A stretch of 64,000 nucleotides of DNA from Silene latifolia. Taxonomy: Eukaryota; Streptophyta; Magnoliopsida; Caryophyllales; Caryophyllaceae. Below, one piece after another: positions 42,315 through 53,798 of the stretch. A model generated the notes under the pieces. It searched no databases. It had not been told where the DNA came from and saw only the letters and a program-made list of their open reading frames with translations. The stretch is from NCBI RefSeq assembly GCF_048544455.1, contig NC_133532.1, positions 19,470,948 through 19,534,947 on the forward strand, read 5' to 3'. Position 1 is the first letter of the stretch; each line of letters opens with the position of its first letter. The position numbers were made by a program, and so were the translations under genes.

Positions 42315-43036
42315 TGTTGGAAGTGATGCCTTAGAAAAGGCAAAAATCAAATTTTATGATTTTGTGTTTGTCCAACATCGGTGGATAACACAAGCTTTCA
42401 GCATTTTATATATGTTCCTCCACTTGGTTGGTTAACTGAGTGGACCAAAGGGGCTTTTTTGTGAGACTTTGGCTTGTGGGTTTGGGTCCAAACACTCACA
42501 CGCACGCGCGCCGGCCCGGCTCGGGCTCAGGTTTGGGTAGAGTACCTGTGGTGCGGGCCTTGGCCCACTTTTACCCTTTTTGCTCTTGTGTGTATATGGG
42601 TTGTCCAAGTGTAGTGTATGTGTGTAACAGTCAGTCAATGACTGTTAGTGGGAGAGAGTATTACTCCCACTTACTCGGTTTGTTGGCTGCGTATTAAGGC
42701 CACATTTTTGGCTTCTCTAGCAGCTCCTATTTACTATAAATAGAGCCTCAGGTCCACACTCCAAAACACACATTTCACTCTCATCTCTCAAATGTTTCCT
42801 CTCTTCTAAATCTGTTTTTGGGTACTGTTCTTATCATCGTTCCAAATCTTCCAGTCTTGAGTGGGCAAGTCTGGGTGCTGTAGTGTCAAACCTTGGGGAA
42901 CTACCGGCACCTGCTGATCGCCACCACGGTCGTGCCGAAATAGTTGTCAAGGTAGAGGCCTTCATACCTCGTTGCTGCAAATCGGTTCTTTTTCTATTCT
43001 TTATCTTTAATTGTTACTGCACTACTTGAGATAACA
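42315..43036 (+). repeat. 3' LTR of the copia remnant
   Basis: Starts TGTTGGAAG after a purine tract (GTGGGGGA) and ends GAGATAACA, 722 bp. TATAAATAG lies at 42735-42743, and an inverted repeat GTGGGAG...CTCCCAC sits about 65 bp upstream of it. Boundaries rest on TG/CA ends and distance from the coding fragment. Confidence 0.6.
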
Positions 43037-44260
43037 GGAGTCACTCAAAAACTATTTGTTTAATACATGCTTATACATCACCTTTAAGGCTTTTCTTGTG
43101 ACACCCCCATACTCCAAGTGCCTTACCAGGACCACTTAAGGTATGAGAACGTCACCATCTCGGTTACCCGAGGCAATGATACTCAAATAGACAATAACGA
43201 AACGTATTTAAATGATAATAAAGTTTAGGTGATACAACAAAGTTCCAAAAACTGTAAAAAGGAATACAACTGTTCTCCAAAAAGCAAAGTACTCAAACAA
43301 CTAAATAAAACACAGCGGAAGACTCTAAGACCGGTGGTGACTTAATCCCAGCTATCCCTCGCATAAGCCATCATACCTGCTCAATAACTGCTCACCATCC
43401 CCGAATGGATCACCACAATTTTTAAAACAATTAACGGGGTCAGTACTGATTACATAAAAACAAATGCCATAATGAAACAATATCACAAACAACTCAAACA
43501 GCTTAAACCAATCTCCAGTCTCCATCTCCAATCTCCATACAACTGACTACACACTAAAGTGTGTAGCCCTGCTAGAGTACTCATCGCAACAAGTACTCCT
43601 CGCCGCCAGTAGGGGACCGCGGTCATTCCCACCTAAGCCCCGCTCATCTCCGTCGTGCGATAAACCCAAGTTCATTAATGTGTACATCCCTTCTGTGGCG
43701 GGTTCCACAGAAGGCGAATCAAGGGGGTGAAGCCACTCTCGCAAGTGACTCCACTCGGCTAAGGACGCACCCCGAAGATCACAGATAGATACACAGTCAA
43801 TCAACAATATACAACTAACAACCATCAAAATAAAACCAACAATATAATTAACCAACAATCACCATCACAAACACCACACATTATGTAGACAATATTGAGT
43901 AGGGAAACCCTACCTGGAAAGCAAACACCAACAGACGATCAAGCAGCTAAGTCAGAATCTCTCCTCAACGAATCCTCCTCTTATACATACATACATACAA
44001 TTACTACCACATTCATATAAATCTCCCAAAACCCCCAACCATACCCAATTAGGGTTTTAACAAAACTCAACGAAACACTATCAAATTTATTTAAAAAGCT
44101 TACCCTCGACACAAGGATCACAACGGTGTAAAGAACAATGCAATCTGACACTCCTAACCTTGGGATTTGCTAATAATGCGGCGAGAACAATCAACGTAAC
44201 TTCTAATCTTCTCTTTGAAAGGTTTTAGAGTGTAAAAGTGTTTTAAGAAAAGTGAGGAAA

Positions 44261-44270
44261 GCTTTATATA
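44261..44270 (-). promoter_or_regulatory. TATA box of the solo LTR
   Basis: TATATAAAGC on the minus strand, about 55 bp downstream (in LTR orientation) of the palindrome array. Confidence 0.5.
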
Positions 44271-44323
44271 CTAATCCCGCATTACTAACAAAAATCGTCA
44301 AAACTCAGCCCGTAAACTCACTT

Positions 44324-44447
44324 ACTCGATCGAGTAAGTGACTTACTCGATCGAGTCCCCAACTTAATCGATCGAGTACCCTACAGGCAGACTACTGTTT
44401 TGCGTAAAAAGCTACTTACTCGACAGAGTAAGCCCCACTCGATAGAG
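44324..44447. repeat. Palindrome array of the solo LTR
   Basis: Three TCGATCGA sites centred at 44329.5, 44350.5 and 44371.5, spaced 21 and 21. Two degenerate sites (TCGACAGA, TCGATAGA) lie at about 44423.5 and 44442.5. Confidence 0.9.
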
Positions 44448-44630
44448 TACCTTAAGACACATAAAACCGTAGTATTACATTTCTCCCCTAATTCGATGCG
44501 GCGGTGTAGGACCTATTTACGGTGTTGCTCATTACTTTCTGCTTCAAATTATGAAAATCATTACTAAATTCGAATTTGTCAAAAGAATAAGCCAAGAAGA
44601 CAAAAACCCGTAAGTAATAATATCTGTGCA

Positions 44631-44663
44631 GTATCGCGCGCAACGCGCGATACAACAACTAAT
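44631..44663 (+). mobile_element. Helitron-like 3' terminus
   Basis: A perfect hairpin with 10-bp arms GTATCGCGCG/CGCGCGATAC around CAA (44631-44653) is followed 5 bp later by CTAAT. Hairpin plus CTRRT is the standard Helitron 3' end. The 5' end was not found. Confidence 0.4.
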
Positions 44664-45128
44664 AAATTAAATTATGTCTTACACAAACTAGGAGTGTAAC
44701 ACCCGCGAATTTCCCTTTTTGACATTTAAAATTTATTAAACCGTTTAATTATTTTGTTATATATTTTTGAATTATTCTATTTAATTAATTTTATGTCAAA
44801 CACGATTTTTATAAACGTATATTATATAAAAGCTCATTTTTATAAAAATATGTATTATTAAATTATATCTTCGAGTCATAATTTATATAAGAATGAATGT
44901 ACACGTATTTTTAGTCGGACTGTAATAATAGTGACAGTGATAATATTGGTTTCCGTCTCAAGTTAAAATAAACTCGAGACATTATTCCGTCTAGCTATAG
45001 ACCGTCACATTTCACCTTGTACCTGCTTTAATCCGGACCAATCAGAATTCGACAACTTGCCCACCTACCCTCTTAGACCCACCTTTAAATATCTCTTTTT
45101 ATATATTATCATTTATATTAATATTATT

Positions 45129-45654
<526 letters not shown>

Positions 45655-45989
45655 CTGTTATCGTTGTCGTCGTCGTCGTCGTCGTCGACGTTGTTGTTGT
45701 TGTTAAAATTAATAACATTTATTATTAATATTATTGATAGGACACACCTAACCGACTTGACACATTACCCAATACGGGGTCATACAAGTCAACATACTTG
45801 CCAATATGGTTACGAATTCGATTGGTACCCTACGAATCACGAATCGTTAAAAGCGAATTCTATCAAGTTGATTACTGAAAATACATATAACACATTTTCT
45901 ATAAGCGAATCGCGAATCGGTAAGGCGTATTCATAGCAATTTGGTAACCATGTTTGCCAAGCCATCATTTTAGGTACACATTGAAACCC

Positions 45990-45997
45990 TATAAATA
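45990..45997 (+). promoter_or_regulatory. TATA box of the LTR-like segment
   Basis: TATAAATA about 335 bp after the microsatellite. Confidence 0.4.
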
Positions 45998-46370
45998 CCT
46001 CATCGGTGAAGAATTTATTGCGAACCCTTCGAGGCCCTGTTTGTTACGCGTGCAAGATCCATCCGAAGAGAGTAAGTATAGGCTCGAGGTGCAATATGAG
46101 AGAGCGTGTTGACCCTACCCAAATTCAAACAACGCTTACTTCAGTGTTTTTATTCGAAACAATTATTTTTACTAATATCATTATTAATATGGACATTATT
46201 ATTTATTATTATTAAGAATATTATTAATAAAAAAATTACTATTTTTTCATTATTATAATTTATGATTATTCATAAATAATATTATAAATTTTTTTATAAA
46301 TATTAATATTAATACTAGTATTATATTATGAATATTAATATTATTATAGTTGATAATAACAATAATATTA

Positions 46371-46418
<48 letters not shown>

Positions 46419-46565
46419 TCAGTTCAATTCAGCTCAATTCAGTTCAATTTAGTTAAGCTCAGCTCTATTTAGTTTAGTTCAGCTCAGCTCCATTTAGTTC
46501 AAATTTCGGCTCCATTCGGTTTAGCTCGTTCAATTGGTTTAGTTTAGTTCAATTCAGCTCTAAAA
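46371..46565. repeat. (ATT)16 microsatellite and degenerate TTCAGTTCAA repeat
   Basis: About 49 bp of ATT units are followed by about 145 bp of variants of TTCAGTTCAA, TTCAGCTCAA and TTTAGTTCAG. A similar word set appears in reverse within the MITE at 58.6-58.8 kb. Confidence 0.8.
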
Positions 46566-46798
46566 AATCAGGAAAAACTTGGCCTAATATCGACTATTGG
46601 TGATCTACACTGATGTGATTAAAAAATAGTTTACACTTCATAAAATCGAAAATTTAGAAAAGAAAATAATTGACACCGGACGAGAAATTAGGGTTTTCAA
46701 ATATATTGGGTATTTCATATTCTTCCTCTCCATAACTCGCACTTGAGACTTGCAGTTGCCGCCGTTTTTCTTTCATAAAATTAGGGTTTTCGATTGTG

Positions 46799-47455
46799 AT
46801 GGGTAATAAGAAATCACAAGGTGGAGAGTCACGGTCACAACCTAGATCTCCGCCGACTGAAGATATACCACCAACATTTGAGGCTGTACCAACATCTGAG
46901 GTTGTAGAATCGGTATCTGAAGAATTAACCGTTTTTGAGAGTAATGTGAGGATGGGATTGAGATCTGGTCGTAATACTTCCATGAGAGCATTAAATCGTG
47001 CATTTGAGCATGCACGGAATCGGAATGCCCCTCCAGTCATTTTAGAAGGTTTGGAAGAACTTTATTGCTTGTTGTTTCATTCTAGGGGATATACTAAAGG
47101 TGTGTTAATGGCTATATCAATTTTGCTAGTTTGGTTTACTGACATATTGGTAATTTGTAATTTGTTCTAATATGTTTTTGTTTTGTTTTTAATAGCTGCT
47201 ACTGCACACGCTGATAAAGCCATGATGTCTTATAATGGCGATTATTCCTGCCTAAGAGTTTTAGAAACCTTCCTGGTTCTCGGAGAACATATGTCGCTGA
47301 AAAAGAATTACGAAGAAACTGGGAAGCTCTGTGAAGGGGGTCATGCAAAATTTCCACACAATACCCCTCTTCAACAATTGAAGACCAGGGTTGAGGAAGC
47401 ACAGAAAGCATATGAGAAAGCAGAGAAGCACATGGTGAGTTCATGGCGGAACTAG
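46799..47455 (+). CDS. Two-exon hypothetical gene
   Basis: The ATG at 46799 opens exon 1 to 47099. A 96-bp intron with a GT donor (GTGTGT at 47100) and an AG acceptor after a T-rich tract (47195) joins in frame to exon 2, giving 186 residues to a stop at 47453-47455. The N-terminus is Ser/Pro/Glu-rich (GGESRSQPRSPPTEDIPP). The rest is helical, ending in a charged coil (RVEEAQKAYEKAEKHM). A second donor-like GTGAGT follows EKHM at 47434, so further exons may exist. I do not recognise the family. It could be a host gene fragment captured or left between repeats. Confidence 0.4.
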
Positions 47456-48038
47456 AAGCCTCAGTGACAATCCCGGATTTGGGTTCGCAATGAGCCCTAT
47501 TGACAAAAAGGACTCGTAAGAATTTTTTTTATCAATCTATACCTATACTACCATATATATCGTCAATATATTACCAATATATATTTTCTACAATTTACTA
47601 GACGTTTGTCGTGGATTATTAATATTTTGTCACGAATATTGTTACTTTTATTATTGTTTTCTCACGATTATTGTTATTATTGTTATTGTCTTCAATTTTG
47701 TTTAGCTATGTAATTAATTCAACCTAAAAAAAATTCAAAATAATTTTTTTTATATTTTTATTTGTGAACAATAATTCAAGGTAGATTGAATGGTTAGCAT
47801 TATTTTGAAAGATTATGGTGAGAATTATATTTGTGTTTAATATGAGATATATGGCTTTAATTTTAAGTTTAATTTTTCTTAACAAATAAAAAAAATACTA
47901 ATATTTATTGTGATTTAATTAGTGTTTAATGTTATGATTTTTTCAATTTTTTTAAATAATAATGATGATGTGTCATGCTCTAATAGTCTTAAAGGTGAAT
48001 GTTGAAAGCTAATATTTAGGTTTGCCTTTTTATATTAT

Positions 48039-48066
48039 ACTAGTTTTGTACCCGCGAAAATCGCGG
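48039..48066 (-). mobile_element. Helitron-like terminus, minus orientation
   Basis: ACTAGT is followed by a perfect hairpin CCGCGAAAATCGCGG (48052-48066). Read on the other strand this is hairpin then CTAGT. Confidence 0.4.
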
Positions 48067-49036
48067 ACTTGTTCTATTTGTTCCATTTATTGCCTTTTGT
48101 TGACGTCCATCTTTAACTAAAATATAAATTTTTTTTTTAATCGCCAATAAGCTATAAACCAAACATTTGTAAATATTTACTTCATTTACATTATTTTTCA
48201 TGATCATAGTAATATAGATAGGATTTTTAATTTGAATTTTATTTCTATATATTTTAATACGGAGTACATGTTAATATTATTCATGAATATTTTGTAGTAA
48301 AAAATTTAATGTAGCTAATTTTATAACTATAAATGTTTGTTTAAATTTTTTACAAATTTGTTATTTTTATATATTTATGATGTACGTCATAAATAATTAA
48401 GCTAAAAACGGCTGCGTCGTTAGGTCGATAAACAAAGCACTCCAAGATCGCGGTTACATATCTGATAGGTTTTTAAGAAAGTTAAATGGATACTATTAGT
48501 TTAACTTTTCCTCAAAATCTATACTTTTTATCAAAAATATACATGTAAAATAGAGAATCTCGCCGATGATGAATGATGATACTTTGTAAGCCAACTAAAA
48601 GAGTAAAAAATATGTTTTCATTTTTCACATTTAGATCCAAACATGTAATCTCCACTTTGTAAAAGCCTCCTCACAATCAATAATCTGCAAACTGAGTTAG
48701 TTAAAATTAAAAATAAAATTAAAATTAAAATTAAAATTAAATAAGCATCATCTTAATTAAAAAACTAACTATACAACTTATTTAACGTTTAAAATTTTAA
48801 AATCTTAAAAGATAGAAATATGGAGTACTTTTAAGAAGACTATGAACGTTTGAATCACATGCACATATACACCTTATTTTTCACTTTTTCGTAAGTGTGT
48901 TAATTATAATATTTAAGATGATTTTGAAATAAATCAAAAGTAACAATATGAGAAATTGTGAAGCTTTATAATCCAAGATATATTGGATTTTTCATTTACC
49001 ACATATAAGACCTTTTAGTTACTATATTTATTACTA

Positions 49037-49066
49037 ACTAGTATTGGTGCCCGGCTTCGCCCGGGC
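49037..49066 (-). mobile_element. Helitron-like terminus, minus orientation
   Basis: ACTAGT is followed by GCCCGG-CTTCGC-CCGGGC (49049-49066). On the minus strand this is a GC hairpin then ACTAGT, as in many plant Helitrons. A possible opposite end with CTAGT is at 50136-50140 but is weak. Confidence 0.45.
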
Positions 49067-50886
49067 TACCTCTACTTACCATTAATTTTTTTTTTTCGTT
49101 AAATAAAATTACTTAAAATTGCATAACCCATAAATTTATCATTAATATATTTTTCTATGACATATCCTAAAATTACGATAAAATAAATTTTGAGACAAAT
49201 TCACTACTCCCGCTACTAATATTTTACTCTTATTAATGAAACAATAGTAATAACATTTCACTACTTGCTCGTAATCATTGCTACTTTAACTACTCCCACA
49301 TTTATTATTGTTACTGTCACTACTGACGCATTAATATTGATAATTTCATTATTCCCGCCGTAATTATTGTTACTTTCATTATTGCCGCATTAATATTGAT
49401 TATTCGACTACTCCCGTTGTTGTTTCTACCACTTTCACTAATCTCGCTGATAATATTCTTACTTTTCCTATTTAAATGAGTGATTACTATCATATAACTA
49501 TATCCAATATTACAACAATTCTTTTCTTTGCTGATGAAATTACTTTTACTTCTTAGACATGCAACTTTAAGAGGTTTATATATTTTTATAAATATATTAC
49601 ATTTATACATGAAATCAAATCAAAAGAATTATGCAATATTATATATTATGGAATCTAACTTGAATTATTTATAACCTACTTATATTATATTTTTGTATGT
49701 TAAATAATTAACATCTTTATATATCTAATAAACTATAAAATTTAATAAAATATAAAATTTAATAAAATTGCATAGTTTTTAAATTTAATATATAATTTTA
49801 TGATGATAATAATTAATACCATAAGTGTGCATGTTTATACTAATTAATTATTTTATTTTAAGAAAATTGACCATCTTCTAGTCTTCTATAAATATTTAGG
49901 AAAATTACCAAGCATCTTCTTTCTTTTAGTCTCCTTGAAATTGACAATCTTAATTAATTATTTTATTTTAAGGAAATTAACCATCTTAATTAATTATTTT
50001 ATTTTAAAGAAATTGACCATGTTTTAGTCTCTTACAAATGTTTAGGAAAATTACCAAGCTTCTATATAATTTAATTTTAACCCAAACTATATAATATTTG
50101 CATTGAGATCCTTTAATTGGGTCCATCGCACGGTGCTAGTGATTTAAAACTATATAGTATAATTAATTTGTATAACTTTCTTTAATTACATTGAAGTCCC
50201 TTGGTTTCTGGATTTAATATATAGTATTGATGAGGAATTATATGGATAAATTTTACGATTTAAATTTTAATAATGAGAGTAAATTCTTAATTTATTTTTG
50301 TAATTTAGTACATGATCTTATGGTTTCTACTAAAAAATATTATTACTAACTTTATAATCCAAATTATTAGACTTTTTATTTATTATATATAAGACATTTT
50401 AACTACTATCTCTATGGTTAATGAAGAGTTAGATGGATAAATTGTACGATTTAAATGATGAGAGTAAATTGTTAATTCATTTTTATAATTTAAATCATAA
50501 TCGGTATTATGATTTCCATCAAAAAATATTAGTAAATCTAATGAAATTTTTTAATAAATAAGTCCGATGTAGCTTTAATATTAACCAATACTATAAAAAT
50601 GATATGTGAATTAAAATTAGATGTTTTAAGTAGCCTTTTAACTATATTATATTTTTTTTTTACAAAAACAGAGTTATAAAAAAAAACAATTTACTAAGAT
50701 CCTCTAAATTCGAATTAAAAACTAAAAATGTTTGGTTTTTATATCAAGTGAGACAATTACGTACCAAATAAATTTTAATATCATTAGAACATGGTTCAAG
50801 GACGGATATCAAGTTTTTGTTCAACTAAATCCTTCTGTTGCCTACACATTTCCCATGTAGTTTTTTTTTAACACACTATGTTAATA

Positions 50887-51341
50887 CTCCCTCCAATTCA
50901 GGGTTTTCTTCCCTATTTCCTTATTCGGTTATTCGGGTTTTCTTCCCTATTTCCTTTTTTGGGTTGATTTGTGTGGTTTAAATTCAATGACATGTGGGGT
51001 AGTGTGTTTTATGTGGTCCAAAATCACTTTTTTATTTCTTGTGCAAAAAGGAAAGGGGAAGAATATACTTCCTCCATTCAACTCCACTCTACCACTTTCT
51101 TTTTTCACGTTTGCCAACGCGTGTTTTACGCGTTAAATATCGTTAGCTACGTATTTGCAAAAAATATAAAAGTTGATATTTTTAATATACTCGTAAAGAC
51201 GAATCAAACAAGATCCCACATGAATATATTTCCACTTCCGTATCGAGAGAAAATCGAAATTGAACACACAATTGTGAATAGTGTACAAAAGTGAAATAGG
51301 TAGAGTGGAGTTGAATGGAGGAAGTAGTGAATAGGAGGGAG
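50887..51341. mobile_element. Stowaway-like MITE (outer)
   Basis: Terminal inverted repeats begin CTCCCTCC(A/T)ATTCA, 13 of 14 bases matching, flanked by TA at 50885-50886 and 51342-51343. It contains a second MITE. Confidence 0.75.
51068..51324. mobile_element. Stowaway-like MITE nested in the outer one
   Basis: 257 bp with 26-bp perfect inverted ends (51068-51093 against 51299-51324, starting CTTCCTCCATTCAACTCC), flanked by TA on both sides. The perfect ends suggest a younger insertion than its host MITE. Confidence 0.9.
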
Positions 51342-51928
51342 TATTATGAGAAGACAAAGGAAGCATCACCCACAAAAATGGAATAAGAAACAAACGTACA
51401 TTTAACGATAATTCAATTAATCTTGTAAGAGGGTTTACATAAAGATAGTATAAAATAAATCTACCACAAAGCGATATTAGTGGATAAATTACAAAAAACT
51501 ATGCATTTTACAATAAGCTTATATAAATTACACAAACAAAACTCGTAGAACATACCATATGCATAACGTAATTAACTGCACAATCCAGCTTTGCAATAAT
51601 AAGAAAATTGTACCATTTCATCTGCAAAAATAAATCAAGGTGAGAAATACAAATTGACATCAATAAAAGTTATTTAAACAATAACAAATAAAACACAAAT
51701 CTTATGTATGATATAACTTTATTTTTTTCACAAATGCAAATGATTAATAAAAATTATATGCAATGTAAAGTTTCAATAACATATGAATATGCCAAAAGCT
51801 TAGAAAAAGAGGGTAAAAAATAAAAGTGCTTATTTTAAAGACTTTACTTATATTAACTTAGCATCAAATAAGGAGTTGGATTTTAGGGGGAGAAATAAAT
51901 CATCAAAAAGGAAAAGGAAGACCTAAAG
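51342..51928. other. Noncoding stretch between MITE and LINE
   Basis: AT-rich; nothing recognisable. Confidence 0.5.
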
Positions 51929-51943
51929 AGAAAATGAAGAGTT

Positions 51944-53783
51944 TTTTTTTTTTTTTTTTTTTTTTTTCAGAAAGAAAAGATTGCTACCCTAGGCTATAGC
52001 TTTGGCTATAGCATGAGCAATCCGATTAAGGTTTCGTTGACAGTGACTAAGAGAAAAACAATGGCAGGTATAAGCCAATAAAGAAATAGAACGTAGAATA
52101 GGTAACACGTCTTGAGTGGCGGCTCCATAGCCGTTGAGTTGAAGAACCAAATTTAAAAAACGATCGATGTAGCGTCAAGATGTCGATAACCCAGCGAAAT
52201 AGCTTCAGAACAAGCGAACTTCAAGGCCAATGCCTCAGCCTGAAGAGCGTTCTTAGCCCAAAAGGTCTTACATCCTGTTCGAAAGATTACTCCATGTTTG
52301 TCTTGAAATAGCCATCCCGCAGTAGCCTTGAAATTCGTCTTCCATGAAGCATCACACTTTAATCGAACGTGTTCAGAACAGATAGATGGACCAACCAAGG
52401 GGTGCGGAAAATGATGTCGTATGAGGAGAGCACCATCCAAATCCTCCTGATGCACAGTCGAAAAACCATTCTTACCATTCCCTTTCTTACTCTCAACTTG
52501 CTCATTATTAGTAGCATCCACCATTATCACCTGAAAAAGCCCCTGATAATCAATGGGCTCATTTTGGAAGAGCACCTTATTCCGCAAACACCATATGTGC
52601 CATAAGGTACTAATGAAAAGCGAAAGCGAAGACAGGGAATCAGTGGTTTTCTGCAGTAATTGAATCCAATTGATTATCCATTGCTGTATGGAGACATTAT
52701 TTCCCACATAACTGCGGATACCCAAAGGACAACAAGCCCAGATTCGAGTAGCCGTAGAGCAATCACGGAATAAATGGCTTAGAGTCTCTAAGAGTGGTGT
52801 TTGCGCCTGACAAGAGAGACAACAATGATCCCCAGGAAAGTCCCTGCGTCTGAACTCCTCACCACAGGGCAGGGTGTGCGAAAAAACCTTCCATAGAAAA
52901 ACTTTCCACTTATTCTGAATGGGTAGATGCCAAAGTTTTTTACAAAACCTTACAGATGAAGGTGCCATTCGTGTTTGATCCTTAATAGTGGCCTTCGAAT
53001 TCCACAATTTATCAAAACCTAGAGCATAGCCGCTTCTAATAGAGTACTCACCATTAGTTGTGAGATTCCAAATTAAAGTATCAGAGTCATCCATAGGAGG
53101 GATAGCAGTTGAAAGAACAAGAGGCAAAACATCAGGGCCACACAATTGAAGAACCATATCGGAATTCCACTCCCCCTCACTAGTTTGAAGTATGGAGACT
53201 TCCAAAGTCGGTTTCTGCAATAATGCAGCAGCATCAAGGGAAGTTAAAGTGCCCAAAGACGCCCCATGAATCCACTTATCCGTCCAAACATCAAGAGCAG
53301 AAGGAAATCCAACTTGCCATGAGAGATTGTCAGCTAATAAATTCAGACCCCATTTAATTCCACGGCCACCCCACGACATAGAAGCAGTGGGCAGAGAATC
53401 CGGGGCCATAACAGAAGTTGGCGTGATCTGATATTTAGTACCCATTACACGACTAATCAACATTTCGGGTTTAGATAAAATTCGCCATCCAACCTTTGTA
53501 AGCAAACTCAAATTTAGACAACCCAGATTACGGATTCCAAGTCCCCCATTTGTCTTAACCGACTGAAAGAATAGCTTACTACTCCAATGGATCCCCTTAC
53601 CTGCCTTGCAACCACTCCACCAAAATTGTGAAATTAAAGAGTCAATCTTCGATGTCACACTTACCGGCATTTTAAATGCAGATAGAGAGTAAATAGAAAG
53701 TGAAGATAGCACAGAGCAAATAAGGGTTAATCTACCAGCAGCAGATAAGAAACTATTGTTCCAGCTCAGAATCCGCTTGCGGA
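51944..53783 (-). mobile_element. 5'-truncated L1-type LINE with 15-bp target duplication
   Basis: The plus-strand T-run (51942-51967) is the poly(A) tail of a minus-strand LINE. AGAAAATGAAGAGTT occurs on both sides (51929-51943 and 53784-53798), a textbook target duplication. Only the last 1.8 kb of the element is present, as expected from incomplete reverse transcription. Confidence 0.95.
51979..53783 (-). pseudogene. LINE ORF2 C-terminal part: RT end, zf-RVT, RNase H
   Basis: The frame is open from the truncation point at 53783 (RILSWNNSFLSAAGRLTLIC) to a stop at 52153. Domains: the RT C-terminus (GGLGIRNLGCLNLSLLTKVG), a zinc-binding reverse-transcriptase domain (LWHLPIQNKWKVFLWK...CLSCQ) and an RNase H domain (RLKCDASWKTN, ALQAEALALKFACSEAI). 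A frameshift near 52160 moves the last 55 or so codons to another frame ending near 51996. The endonuclease and catalytic RT core are missing, so it is dead on insertion. Confidence 0.9.
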
Positions 53784-53798
53784 AGAAAATGAAGAGTT

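Larger units (their letters stand above)
43097..44479 (-). mobile_element. Solo LTR with TTTCT target duplication
   Basis: The sequence TGTGACACCC...GTATTACA (1383 bp) is flanked by TTTCT at 43092-43096 and 44480-44484. There is no internal region. The TATA box (TATATAAAGC) reads on the minus strand at 44270-44261, so the LTR probably faces left. It arose by recombination between two LTRs. The U3 side holds TCGATCGA palindromes at 44324-44447. The style of the ends suggests a chromovirus, which I cannot prove. Confidence 0.8.
47456..50886. other. AT-rich intergenic region with repeat remnants
   Basis: No gene recognised. It contains two Helitron-like termini in minus orientation (48039 and 49037), an AAAATT microsatellite (about 48700-48745), a partial duplication whose word TAATTAATTATTTTATTTTA is at 49841, 49951 and 49987, and a further duplication of about 120 bp (50222-50345 against 50412-50535). 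Confidence 0.6.

Noticed and set aside
43547..43858. Minus-strand frame with a hydrophobic N-terminus in the solo LTR
   Set aside because: It lies entirely in LTR sequence without domain or context.
1758..44447. 21-bp spacing as a sign of phased small RNAs
   Set aside because: Phasing is a property of cleaved RNA and would not need palindromes 21 bp apart. Kept only as a thing to test with small-RNA data.
50121..50140. Helitron 3' end at GCACGGTGCTAGT
   Set aside because: The hairpin is only 4 bp and overlaps the CTAGT; too weak to call, mentioned only as a possible partner of the 49037 terminus.
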